64,000 nt of DNA, taken from contig NZ_JAUCFJ010000002.1 of NCBI RefSeq assembly GCF_030348505.1, forward strand, positions 4,158,001-4,222,000, given 5' to 3'. Below, piece after piece: positions 29,244-37,882 of the stretch (within the stretch, counting starts at the first letter, position 1; each line of letters starts with the position of its first letter). Made by a program: the position numbers and the translations under genes. Source of the stretch: Lysinibacillus sp. G4S2. GTDB lineage: Bacteria; Bacillota; Bacilli; Bacillales_A; Planococcaceae. The notes under the pieces are model-generated. The model searched no databases and had not been told where the DNA came from. It saw only the letters and a list, made by a program, of their open reading frames with translations.

Positions 29244-32200
29244 TTATTCAAACATAGCTATTAAGTCTTCTTCCGTCATGTAACTTTCTCGCGGTTTACT
29301 GCCTCTTGCCTCAGACACAAAGCCATGAGATTCTAACATATCGATTAAACGAGCAGCACGATTATAGCCAATATGGTATTTTCGCTGAATCAAGGAAGTA
29401 GAAGCTCCTCCCTGTTCATACACAAATCGACAGACATCCTCAAACAGATCATCTTGCTCAGCAGAAACTTCCGTTTTCTTTAAAAGCTCCTCTTGATCGA
29501 ATATATAATCCGGCTCTCCTTGCTCACGAACATGCTCAATAATCGCTTCAATTTCATCATCTGTCACAAAGGTTCCCTGCAAACGCACAGGGGCAGACAT
29601 ACCATTACCTAAATATAACATATCACCTCGTCCAAGTAATCTTTCTGCTCCTTGCCCATCTAAAATAGTACGTGAATCGATTTGGGATGATACCGCAAAG
29701 GCAATACGTGTAGGAATATTTGATTTAATAAGCCCTGTAATAACGTCAACAGACGGTCTTTGAGTCGCAACAATTAAATGGATACCACAAGCACGTGCTT
29801 TTTGCGCAATACGACAGATTGCCTCTTCTACATCTGCAGGAGACATCATCATTAAATCGGCTAGCTCATCAATGACAATTAGAATATACGGTAATTTTAA
29901 GCTATGTTCATTATTTTTATCCGCAATTGCATTATAACGTGTAATATCACGTGCACCCGCATGAGCAAATAACTGATAACGACGCTCCATTTCCTCTACT
30001 GCCCATTTCAGTGCAGCAGTAGCAGCCTTAACATCTGTGATGACCGGGCTAACTAAATGTGGAATATGATTAAACGGTGCTAACTCTACCATTTTAGGAT
30101 CAATGAGCATCAGCTTTAATTCATGAGGTGCAGCCTTATATAGTAAACTAACCAAAATTGAATTAATACAAACTGATTTACCAGAACCTGTAGCTCCAGC
30201 AATTAAGCCATGTGGCATTTTTCGTAAATCAATAGTTACAGGCTTCCCTGTTAAATCCAGACCCAATGCTGCTTCTAACGGTGAATCTGACTCGAGGAAA
30301 GAAGCACTATTTGTCACTTCCGATAATCGAACTGCGCGAGATACACGGTTCGGTATCTCAATGCCAATTGAGCTCTTTCCAGGAATCGGAGCTTGGATGC
30401 GGATGTCTTTTGCTGCCAATGCCAGCTTCAAATCATCTGCTAGATTGCGGATTTTGCTAACCTTCGTACCATGACTCACTGTTATTTCAAATTGTGTCAC
30501 GGCAGGTCCTTGCATAATGGATTCTATTTGAGCTGATACTTGGAAATAAGACAAAGCTTCAACCAACGTATCGCCCTGTTGCTCCATCCATTCAGTATCC
30601 TGTGTTTTTTCCTCAGGTGGCTCTAGAAACTCATCATTTGGCTTTTGATACACATGAACAGGTTTTGGAGGACTTTCCATTACTTGATTTTCCACTAATG
30701 TTTCATCTGATAGGGAAGGTTGCTCTGGGAATTCTCCTGTGTCATTCATATTCTCCTTAGGAATCTCTACATTTTTTGTAGTAAGCTCCTGTTCAATAGT
30801 TGAGTCAGCTTCCATCTCGGTAGTCGCTGAAATTTCGTTGGAACTCTCAATGTCGATTACTGTCTTTTCTAATGTCGAAACGCTAGACATCGTTGCTACT
30901 GGTGACATAGTAATGACTGATACACCCTCTGTTGTAGCATTGGCTAGTGCACTATTTTGAATAGAAACTTCATTTTCCTTCGTCGTTTGTGGTGCTGTTA
31001 TATTATCCATCACTAAATCAGCAATCTCTGAAGTTAAAGATTGTTGATTTTCTTCTTTATTGGATGGTATTAATCGATGTTCTGCATCCAAATTAATAAG
31101 TTCAGAAGAAGACTCTTGCTCTTCTTGAGCTTCTTGAGTTTCCTGGGCTTTTTGAACTTCCTGGGCTTCTTGAGTTTCCTGGGCATCTTGAGCTTCTTGA
31201 GCTTCTTGAGCTTCTTGAGCTTCTTGAGTTTCCTGGGCTTTTTGAACTTCCTGAGCTTCTTGAACTTCCTGGGCTTTTTGAGTTTCCTGGGCTTCTTGAA
31301 CTTCTTGGGCTTCTTGAACTTCCTGGGCTTTTTGAGTTTCCTGGGCTTTTTGAGTTTCCTGGGCTTTTTGAACTTCCTGAGCTTCTTGAGTTTCCTGGGC
31401 TTCTTCAACAATTGTTAGAGTTGGCTTCGTATTTTTTAATTGCTGTTGGATTCTCCATTTCTCTTTATCTGTTTTTAACATTAATACATTAAAAGGAATT
31501 CCGCTTTTTTCCTGCTTCGCTTCCTCCACAGAGTTCTCTTCTAACACCTTTTGCTCATCATCTACATTCGTTGTCGGCTGGACTACTGTAACTTCTCCAA
31601 TGTGGATGGTAGAATTCTCAATTTGCACTTGTTCCACAACTACTTCTTTTACATGAATTTTTGATTGATTCGCTGAAAGTTGTTCAACATTCAACTCTTG
31701 TTGAACTGCCTCTTTCACTTGGTCTTCGAATTCTACGGCAAAGGAGGTCGTTTGCAATACAGGTAATTCCGTGTTCGTTTCATTACTAGGCTGGTTCGTT
31801 TCATCTATAAATTTTTCATCAAAAGTAATCGGTTGCTTTGTTGTTTCTTCAATGGTTTCCTTGATTTCAAGCTGTTCAGGTTCATCTTTCTGAACTGAGC
31901 TAATAGGCTCTTTTTCTTCTAGTATATTTTCAATAGCCTCATTTGTTGTCGCTTCTTTTAAAGACGTAGATGCTGTAAGTATTTCAGACTCTTTCTTGTC
32001 GTGCTCTTCCTTCCGCTTCTCTAATAATTGCTCAATTGGGCTCGGCTTAGAAAAACCATAGACCGGCGACGGAACATCGCTTGGTACAAAACGCTTGTGA
32101 TTAGTAGGTACGCTTTGTTCAACTGTCTTTTCTAGTGAATAATTAGTTTCTTTAGGGGTAATAGGTTGCTCATTTTGTGCATCTCGAAAAACGCGACTTG

Positions 32201-32636
32201 CTTTTGTACGATTATTCTGTTCATGCTGACTTCGTGTAACCGTCGTTCTACCAGTTCGCTTCGTACGATTGGCTAATAATTCTCGAATTCCTGAAATCTC
32301 AATATCATAAACACTTGAATCGACAATATGATTATTTAAATGCTTAGGCAGAGATAAATCTTCAATTTGCCCGTAATAAGCATCCTCCATTTGATTGAAT
32401 GCTTCTTTTGATGGTGTTTGTGTTTGTGTTGTTGATGGTGAAGCTGAAAACTCCTCATCCTCAATTAACGGAAAACGAAAAGTTTTTTGCTGTGATCCAG
32501 GAGCTTCTTTAAATGAATGTAGCTGCTCAGATTGTTCTTCTTCATAGTCTTCATAAAATTCTTCATATTCGTATTCATTGTCATCTTTATTTAAAAATTT
32601 ATTCATTTGTTTTTTAATCCAATTCACATTGTTCAC
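29244..32636 (-). CDS. sftA: FtsK/SpoIIIE-family DNA translocase SftA
   Basis: Soluble DNA translocase that moves chromosome arms out of the closing septum in Bacillus (YtpT). 1130 aa against about 950 in B. subtilis. The N-terminal half is acidic and low-complexity without transmembrane helices. The motor begins near 700, with Walker A AGATGSGKS (about 812), Walker B LPYILIVIDELADLMM and VATQRPSVDVITGLIK. The C-terminal gamma winged helix (GGASTSLIQRKYHIGYNRAARLIDML) reads KOPS/SRS sequences. The start is GTG at 32636 with a weak ribosome site. The extra length comes largely from a Q/E/A/K hexapeptide repeat (residues ~408-510). It is followed by murC and preceded by ytpR. Confidence 0.94.
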   Translation of the reverse strand: MNNVNWIKKQMNKFLNKDDNEYEYEEFYEDYEEEQSEQLHSFKEAPGSQQKTFRFPLIEDEEFSASPSTTQTQTPSKEAFNQMEDAYYGQIEDLSLPKHLNNHIVDSSVYDIEISGIRELLANRTKRTGRTTVTRSQHEQNNRTKASRVFRDAQNEQPITPKETNYSLEKTVEQSVPTNHKRFVPSDVPSPVYGFSKPSPIEQLLEKRKEEHDKKESEILTASTSLKEATTNEAIENILEEKEPISSVQKDEPEQLEIKETIEETTKQPITFDEKFIDETNQPSNETNTELPVLQTTSFAVEFEDQVKEAVQQELNVEQLSANQSKIHVKEVVVEQVQIENSTIHIGEVTVVQPTTNVDDEQKVLEENSVEEAKQEKSGIPFNVLMLKTDKEKWRIQQQLKNTKPTLTIVEEAQETQEAQEVQKAQETQKAQETQKAQEVQEAQEVQEAQETQKAQEVQEAQEVQKAQETQEAQEAQEAQEAQDAQETQEAQEVQKAQETQEAQEEQESSSELINLDAEHRLIPSNKEENQQSLTSEIADLVMDNITAPQTTKENEVSIQNSALANATTEGVSVITMSPVATMSSVSTLEKTVIDIESSNEISATTEMEADSTIEQELTTKNVEIPKENMNDTGEFPEQPSLSDETLVENQVMESPPKPVHVYQKPNDEFLEPPEEKTQDTEWMEQQGDTLVEALSYFQVSAQIESIMQGPAVTQFEITVSHGTKVSKIRNLADDLKLALAAKDIRIQAPIPGKSSIGIEIPNRVSRAVRLSEVTNSASFLESDSPLEAALGLDLTGKPVTIDLRKMPHGLIAGATGSGKSVCINSILVSLLYKAAPHELKLMLIDPKMVELAPFNHIPHLVSPVITDVKAATAALKWAVEEMERRYQLFAHAGARDITRYNAIADKNNEHSLKLPYILIVIDELADLMMMSPADVEEAICRIAQKARACGIHLIVATQRPSVDVITGLIKSNIPTRIAFAVSSQIDSRTILDGQGAERLLGRGDMLYLGNGMSAPVRLQGTFVTDDEIEAIIEHVREQGEPDYIFDQEELLKKTEVSAEQDDLFEDVCRFVYEQGGASTSLIQRKYHIGYNRAARLIDMLESHGFVSEARGSKPRESYMTEEDLIAMFE
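31110..31412 (-). repeat. 18-bp tandem repeat inside sftA (hexapeptide AQEVQK/AQETQE)
   Basis: About 16 consecutive 18-bp units encode AQE(V/T/A)Q(K/E). Units differ only at a few positions, so length changes would stay in frame. The open frames of 113 codons on each strand here are shadows of the repeat. Confidence 0.9.
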
Positions 32637-32761
32637 TCATTTCTCTGACACTTCATTTATAGCATTGTCTAATTCATTTCAAAAACTAATTCAATGTCTA
32701 TAACAAAAAGCATACCATAAAAATGTGATAGAAACTTGCATTTAGAGGCTCATTCTAGACA

Positions 32762-32805
32762 AAAAAATCGTTATGTTACTAGCATATTAGTAGCATAACG
32801 ATTTT
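32762..32805 (-). terminator. Terminator of ytpR
   Basis: Minus-strand stem AAAATCGTTATG ... CATAACGATTTT plus TTTT, 10 nt after the ytpR stop. Confidence 0.85.
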
Positions 32806-32814
32806 AAGTATATT

Positions 32815-33429
32815 TTATCTAGTTGGCGTTTCAAACGCATTACCAATTACCGCATCTTCTGGTAATACTAAAATTCCTTTTTCAGAAGGTGCATTTGGTA
32901 TTCCTAATTCTCGTGCTGAACATAACATGCCGTATGAATCAACACCTCGTAAATTACCTTCTTTAATAAGCATACCAGAAGGCATCACTGCACCGATTTT
33001 TGCCACGACAACTTTTTGACCAGCTTCAACATTAGGTGCACCACATACAATTTGTAATGTCTCTTCACCAACGTTTACAGAGCAAATGCTTAGTTTATCA
33101 GCATTTGGATGCTTGTCCTTAGTTTCTACATAACCTACAACAAATTTTGGAGAAAAATCTACATCAAGACTAATTTCAGCGCCATTTTTTACAATAGCTG
33201 CCTCTAGCTGTGCAACTAATTCTGGAGTAACTTCAACTAGACCTTTTGCATCAGTTTGTATATAGCTGCTGGCATTAAATAAATTAAATGCTTTAATTTC
33301 TCCTGTCTGTGCTTCCTTTAAAATAGCGAGATCGCCTGCACGTTCTACCTCTGTTTTCACGATTGATTCTGTTGCTAATTGTACTAGCAATACATCTCCT
33401 ACATGCTCTTTGTTGTAAAATACATTCAT
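32815..33429 (-). CDS. ytpR: YtpR, tRNA-binding-domain protein
   Basis: 204 aa. C-terminal EMAP/PheT-type tRNA-binding OB-fold (about 92-200: VVGYVETKDKHPNADKLSICSVNVG, IVCGAPNVEAGQKVVVAKIGAVMP, GMLCSARELGI) and an N-terminal DUF4479-like part. It is related to the N-terminal region of PheT beta chains; its role is not established. It overlaps the ytpQ stop by 4 nt (ATGA), so they are co-translated. Confidence 0.92.
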   Translation of the reverse strand: MNVFYNKEHVGDVLLVQLATESIVKTEVERAGDLAILKEAQTGEIKAFNLFNASSYIQTDAKGLVEVTPELVAQLEAAIVKNGAEISLDVDFSPKFVVGYVETKDKHPNADKLSICSVNVGEETLQIVCGAPNVEAGQKVVVAKIGAVMPSGMLIKEGNLRGVDSYGMLCSARELGIPNAPSEKGILVLPEDAVIGNAFETPTR

Positions 33430-34250
33430 TGTTCCTCTTGCTCCTTTTTAACTCTGTTTTTTGCTAATATAAAGATTGGTTCTAGCTCCCCATCTTCATA
33501 AATAAAAGATAATGACGTAATCGGTACGGTACCGACAGTGAAGAAATGCATCGTCATCTGCGCTAATACATCATACCCTGTTTCATTCCGAATATCACCT
33601 ACTATTAATACATCCTGATGTGGCACAGATAACGTCATATCGCCTTCAATTTTAGTCTGCATGTCTTTTAAAAAGCCCTCATTTAAAATGCGACTTGCAT
33701 CATAACCATCATTAGCATTAACAAAATAGAAAATATTCTCCGCAACTTCATCTTTCTTATAGACTGTTGGTAGTTGCTTGACAGAAAATCGTGCCATTTC
33801 ACGAATTTGCTCTACTGTTAATTGTAGTACCTCTAACATGGATTCATCAATAAAACGATAAGTTTTTCCTAAATCAAGCGCATAAAAAATACGTGTTTCA
33901 GCTGTATGTTCAGTAGTGATGAATGCATGCCCCTCCTTTGAGGCTAGAGGGTAGGATGTAGCGCGAATAACTGGATAAATTTGTGTAGTAGCTTGGAATC
34001 CTTGTTCCATCTCTTGTTCCATTGCATTAAAGGTTTGCTCGATTGTATAAACAACTTCATCGATTGCAGCCCCTTGCTTGTCATTATATTTTGCTAAAAT
34101 GCCTGGTAGAGATAGCTCCATCCCTTTACCAATTTTTTTATGGTTAAGGCGTAATTTATCATGCTTTTTATCAAATTCAAAATCAAACTTTTCCTCATTT
34201 AATTGTTGTTTTAATAGGGACACAAGTTGTTCGGATTTAATTTGTTTCAC
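33426..34250 (-). CDS. ytpQ: YtpQ, DUF1444 family protein
   Basis: 274 aa cytosolic protein with no membrane segment. The family (DUF1444/UPF0354) is conserved in Bacillales beside ytpR; its function is unknown. The GTG start at 34250 follows AAGGATGTGA. It is the first gene of the ytpQ-ytpR pair. The thioredoxin-like ytpP that precedes it in B. subtilis is replaced here by a lipoprotein gene. Confidence 0.88.
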   Translation of the reverse strand: MKQIKSEQLVSLLKQQLNEEKFDFEFDKKHDKLRLNHKKIGKGMELSLPGILAKYNDKQGAAIDEVVYTIEQTFNAMEQEMEQGFQATTQIYPVIRATSYPLASKEGHAFITTEHTAETRIFYALDLGKTYRFIDESMLEVLQLTVEQIREMARFSVKQLPTVYKKDEVAENIFYFVNANDGYDASRILNEGFLKDMQTKIEGDMTLSVPHQDVLIVGDIRNETGYDVLAQMTMHFFTVGTVPITSLSFIYEDGELEPIFILAKNRVKKEQEEQ

Positions 34251-34460
34251 CTAGCTCACATCCTTTCTTTAAAATCAATTTTGCCTCTGCGTAATTGCAG
34301 CAGTCGCTTCGTTAGCACTACACTTTCTCGCAAACAAATTGGATGTGCGTACTTAGACTGAGCTCTTCTATTTCAGTAAATATTTGGTCATTCACAAAAA
34401 AAGCTTTTAACTCATCAACTATAGAGGTAAGCGTCTTTGTAGAATGCTGAATGAAGAGAA

Positions 34461-34486
34461 AACGGCTCACATGTTTGTGAACCGTT
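34461..34486 (-). terminator. Terminator of the lipoprotein gene
   Basis: AACGGTTCAC / GTGAGCCGTT minus-strand stem followed by TTCTC. Confidence 0.7.
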
Positions 34487-34504
34487 CTGTTCAAAACTAT
34501 CCAA

Positions 34505-35023
34505 TTACTTAATCTTAACCGAATGAACGATTTTCGTCATCTCATGTAAATTATCTTCAATATGTTTTGCTGGAGAAATGGTCGTCATTTTTACGCCACC
34601 GCTACTTACAATAAGCTCATATTCGTCGTCATTGTCAGTTTTTGAAACAGCTGAAAAACCGAAAATACCATCCTTTTCATACGTATTTTCTTCAATTATC
34701 TTTTTTGAACTATCCTCTTTTAATAAATTGTAATAGAGTTTACTATCTGCAGCTTCGCGATCATTGATGAAAAGAACATAACTCTCTTTTCCTTTAGTTA
34801 CCAATATATTATATGCATCTGAACTTTCGTCAACTTTAAAGTTGGAAGGTAAGTATAATTCTACATCCCCGATACTATCTGTATGCTTCTCTGGCTCTTC
34901 TGCAAAAACAGTTTCTGTTGTTTTAAGTCCATTTTTAATTTGTTCATCAACAGATTGATTACAACCAGAAAGTCCCAACAGTAAAAGCACTAAGCCTACC
35001 GCTCGTAGCCATGTATGAGACAT
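34505..35023 (-). CDS. Putative lipoprotein of unknown function
   Basis: 172 aa. Signal peptide with lipobox LLGLSGC (C21) after a hydrophobic stretch AVGLVLLLLGL. The mature part is hydrophilic, mixed alpha/beta by pattern, with no motif I recognise. AAAGGAAGAG precedes the ATG. It stands alone between its own terminator and the YjjX gene. Membrane-anchored on the outer face is inferred from the lipobox only. Confidence 0.8.
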   Translation of the reverse strand: MSHTWLRAVGLVLLLLGLSGCNQSVDEQIKNGLKTTETVFAEEPEKHTDSIGDVELYLPSNFKVDESSDAYNILVTKGKESYVLFINDREAADSKLYYNLLKEDSSKKIIEENTYEKDGIFGFSAVSKTDNDDEYELIVSSGGVKMTTISPAKHIEDNLHEMTKIVHSVKIK

Positions 35024-35117
35024 ATTTCTCTTCCTTTCATTGCTAACTTTGTTCTATTGTAAAAAAATTCTTGTAAAGTTGCAACTTCACTGTTCCATTA
35101 TCACTAATTAAAAGACA

Positions 35118-35639
35118 TTACTCATGTGCTAATGTGAATAAATATTGACCAATCAGAAGCGAGACAATATGCTCAAACATCATCTGACGACTCACTAACC
35201 CTTGCGTAAAAATACCTACAGCCCCCGCACCTTGTCGAATATCTCGACGTTGTGTATATTGCTCCATCACAGGCCCAAGTTCCTTCCCAGCTCTTATTTC
35301 CCGGGCAATTTCTTCTGGTAATATAATTTGTGCACCAGCAGCTGTATAGGTTGTGCCATTTGCTACTGTAAGAGCTCCCCAGTTACATACGTACATAACA
35401 CCGTCAATTTCAGTTACTCCACCTTCTAGACCGAACGATAATTGTGCACCCGTCTCATCCATCGCATGTTTCGAACGGTTTATTGCTCCTAATCGTGTTT
35501 CTTCATGAGTCATCGGTTGATCAGATACTTTGGATACAGCCTTAACACAGGTGAAATTTGGTTTATCGAAATACTTTCTAGCTATAACTTCAACTGCCTC
35601 TGTTTTTGCTTTGTTTGTTGTACCAATAGCTATGTTCAT
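35118..35639 (-). CDS. YjjX-type inosine/xanthosine triphosphatase (DUF84)
   Basis: 173 aa. Family signature MNIAIGTTNKAKTEAVEVIARKYF at the N-terminus, with LSFGLEGGVTEIDG and RQGAGAVGIFTQGLVSRQ. E. coli YjjX hydrolyses non-canonical NTPs such as ITP and XTP, so a nucleotide house-cleaning role is likely. AGAGGGAT stands before the ATG. It lies downstream of ytoP but separated by a terminator. Confidence 0.88.
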   Translation of the reverse strand: MNIAIGTTNKAKTEAVEVIARKYFDKPNFTCVKAVSKVSDQPMTHEETRLGAINRSKHAMDETGAQLSFGLEGGVTEIDGVMYVCNWGALTVANGTTYTAAGAQIILPEEIAREIRAGKELGPVMEQYTQRRDIRQGAGAVGIFTQGLVSRQMMFEHIVSLLIGQYLFTLAHE

Positions 35640-35664
35640 TTTCTAATCCCTCTTTCTTGCATAG

Positions 35665-35692
35665 AAAAAGACGCCCCTAGAGGCATCTTTTA
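35665..35692 (-). terminator. Terminator of ytoP
   Basis: Minus-strand stem AAAGATGCC / GGGCGTCTTT followed by TTC, between ytoP and the YjjX gene. Confidence 0.7.
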
Positions 35693-35716
35693 ACTTGTTT
35701 CAGCGGATGTTTTAAT

Positions 35717-36793
35717 TTACACATTAGCGCGAATCGTTGCTAATGTCGAACGATCTGCTTTTTTCACTAGTTCCACAATTAAAGCCTTTGCAGCTGCATA
35801 GTCATCAATATGAATAATTGACGCTGACGTATGAATATAGCGTGAACAAATACCAATTACTGCACTAGGAACACCGTCATTTGCTGTGTGCACACGTCCT
35901 GCATCCGTACCACCTTGTGATACAAAATATTGATACGGTATATGATTCGATTCGGCAGTATCTAAGATGAACTCACGAATGCCTTTATGTGTAACCATCG
36001 TACGGTCAAGAATACGTAATAATGTTCCTTTGCCAAGCTGACCAAATTGATTTTTTTCTCCAGACATATCATTTGCAGGTGAAGCATCTAGAGCAAAAAA
36101 TAAATCTGGTTTAATCATATTTGCGGACACTTGAGCACCACGGAGACCAACTTCTTCCATCACATTCGCACCTGAATATAAATGCGAGGCTAGCTTTTCA
36201 TCCTTTACTTCTTTCATCAATTCAATTGCCAATCCACAGCCATAACGGTTATCCCAAGCTTTTGCCATAATTTTTTTTGGATTAGCCATTGGTGTAAATG
36301 GACAGACAGGGATAATCGATTGACCTGGACGAACGCCGAGTGCAATAGCATCTTCTTTATTGTCTGCACCAACATCTATTAGCATATTTTTAATATCCAT
36401 CGGTTTAGAACGTTCTGCATCAGTTAATAAATGTGGCGGTATTGATGAAATGACACCAGGAATCGCACCATTTTTAGTAAATACTTCAACGCGTTGCGCT
36501 AGCATAACCTGATTCCACCAGCCACCTAATGTTTGAAAGCGGATCATCCCGTTGTCAGTAATAGAAGTAACCATAAATGCCACTTCATCCATATGACCAG
36601 CAACTAATATTTTTGGCGCATCAGCAACATCGCTATGCTTTACACCAAAAATCCCCCCTAAATTATCCTGAACGATTTCATCCGAGTACTTTTCTAACTC
36701 AGAACGCATGAACGCACGTACCGCATGTTCATTACCCGGCGCACCTGGTAATTCCGTTAATGTTTTAAATAATTGTAATGTTTCCTCATTCAT
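35717..36793 (-). CDS. ytoP: M42-family glutamyl aminopeptidase YtoP
   Basis: Dinuclear metallo-aminopeptidase forming large tetrahedral assemblies in this family. Metal and catalytic motifs: [13 protein letters not shown] (His/Asp), [16 protein letters not shown] (bridging Asp), [11 protein letters not shown] (Glu-Glu), [10 protein letters not shown] and [11 protein letters not shown]. The frame is open to 36904, but ATG at 36793 ([20 protein letters not shown], 358 aa) has GGGGAGAGA and the family N-terminus. Located as in B. subtilis, next to ytzB. Confidence 0.93.
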   Translation of the reverse strand: MNEETLQLFKTLTELPGAPGNEHAVRAFMRSELEKYSDEIVQDNLGGIFGVKHSDVADAPKILVAGHMDEVAFMVTSITDNGMIRFQTLGGWWNQVMLAQRVEVFTKNGAIPGVISSIPPHLLTDAERSKPMDIKNMLIDVGADNKEDAIALGVRPGQSIIPVCPFTPMANPKKIMAKAWDNRYGCGLAIELMKEVKDEKLASHLYSGANVMEEVGLRGAQVSANMIKPDLFFALDASPANDMSGEKNQFGQLGKGTLLRILDRTMVTHKGIREFILDTAESNHIPYQYFVSQGGTDAGRVHTANDGVPSAVIGICSRYIHTSASIIHIDDYAAAKALIVELVKKADRSTLATIRANV

Positions 36794-36922
36794 GATGACT
36801 CTCTCCCCACGAAGTAGAATATTCTTCCTTGTTATTGTATCACATTTATCTTCATTCAGTAGAAGACTCCTTTCTCTGAAGGTGGTGCGATAAAATCCAA
36901 ACACCTACTGAATGAAGGTAAA
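36794..36922. other. ytoP upstream region with a 12-bp inverted repeat
   Basis: TTCATTCAGTAG (36851-36862) and CTACTGAATGAA (36905-36916) are perfect inverted copies 42 nt apart, in the ytoP leader. It could be a regulator site or RNA stem. Confidence 0.5.
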
Positions 36923-37002
36923 GCCTCTGGCAAATGTCACGGATTTTGAAAGGAATGAATTGTGCGGCACAATTCAAAATCCGGACTCAATTACGCCAAG
37001 GC
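36923..37002. repeat. 80-bp imperfect palindrome (MITE-like)
   Basis: Arms 36923-36950 and 36973-37002 pair along ~28 bp: GCCTCTGGCAAATGTCACGG against the complement of CCGGACTCAATTACGCCAAG, closed by perfect GGATTTTGAA / TTCAAAATCC. The centre carries GAATTGTG-CGG-CACAATTC. It resembles a mobile palindromic element but is single copy in this window. Confidence 0.65.
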
Positions 37003-37119
37003 AAAATTGATTTTTGAATTCGAAATATTGATACATTTCTTAAAAGCACTAATGTATGAACGTGCATTCACTCCGCATGCTATGTTAAAATAAAGCAATA
37101 GATAAAGGAGGAAAAAAGT

Positions 37120-37434
37120 ATGAAATTACGCGATTTTTTAATAGGTGTTGCAACTGGTCTAGCTGCCGCAGTCATTGTTAAAGAAGCAAGTGAAAAGGTT
37201 TCTCCATATGTACCTGCAGGACAAGTACTAGAAAACATAAAAAAGGAATTTAAAAAGGATTCACCGATTGACGGTTCTTGGATTTTTATGAAAACAGATA
37301 ATTTCACAAATGGCATTATGACAATCCCAGTATACCGTGGAGGTATCTCACGTATACATGAGGGCGAAATGCAAACATTTGAATTTGCTGCTGACGCTCG
37401 TTCAGGTGTAGTAGTCGAGCTAACAGAAGTATAA
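37120..37434 (+). CDS. ytzB: YtzB-like small protein
   Basis: 104 aa. N-terminal hydrophobic stretch (FLIGVATGLAAAVIVKEASEK), like YtxH-type anchors, then a hydrophilic PepSY-like region. B. subtilis ytzB has this size and position beside ytoP; function unknown. AGGAGG lies 10 nt upstream. Divergent from ytoP. Confidence 0.75.
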   Translation: MKLRDFLIGVATGLAAAVIVKEASEKVSPYVPAGQVLENIKKEFKKDSPIDGSWIFMKTDNFTNGIMTIPVYRGGISRIHEGEMQTFEFAADARSGVVVELTEV

Positions 37435-37506
37435 CCTTACTCAGCAATACGCGATTAAAATAATTGAACCCTACAAAGTGGCTGGGTCAAAACTGGTCAA
37501 AACCTT

Positions 37507-37556
37507 AAAAAGCGTGAGAAATCAATTTAGAAACGTTGATTTCTCGCGCTTTTTTG
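37507..37556 (+). terminator. Terminator of the ytzB-like gene
   Basis: AAAAAGCGTGAGAAATCAA pairs with TTGATTTCTCGCGCTTTTT; strong stem with T-run. Confidence 0.85.
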
Positions 37557-37629
37557 ATGTTAAATTTTTCCGTAAATTATCAGTGCGGTCAGATAGTGTT
37601 TCATGAAGGTAGATGTCGATATTTTTCAA

Positions 37630-37713
37630 AAGTTGGGTGATAAATCGATAAAGTTGGGAGATAAATTAAAAAAGTTGGTCGATAAACAATCAAAAGTTCT
37701 CGATAAATCTCAA
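37630..37713 (+). repeat. Four-unit 21-nt array (AAGTTGG-TCGATAAA type)
   Basis: Exactly four 21-nt units: each starts A(A)AGTT, carries GATAAA at positions 10-15 and ends in 6 variable bases. No ORF with a start is present. It lies between two terminators, so it is not part of a long message from either flank. Confidence 0.85.
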
Positions 37714-37808
37714 AACTGTCGCTCTTTAAAGCAAATCACACTATTTGCTCTCGTGGAACATTAACAAAGAAATAGGGCAAAGAAAATAAAATAACTTGGT
37801 CAAACATA

Positions 37809-37846
37809 GAAAAAGAGAAATCGAACAGCACCGATTTCTCTTTTTT
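37809..37846 (-). terminator. Terminator of the D-aspartate-ligase-like gene
   Basis: AAAAAGAGAAATCG ... CGATTTCTCTTTTT, symmetric and usable in both directions. Confidence 0.85.
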
Positions 37847-37882
37847 CTTTACTATCAGCTAGTAATGTCCAAGCTTCTTTGT

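Noticed and set aside
31070-31418. Two 113-codon frames rich in KKPRKL or FLSFLGFL
   Set aside because: They are alternate frames of the 18-bp repeat inside sftA, whose frame is fixed by conserved domains on both sides.
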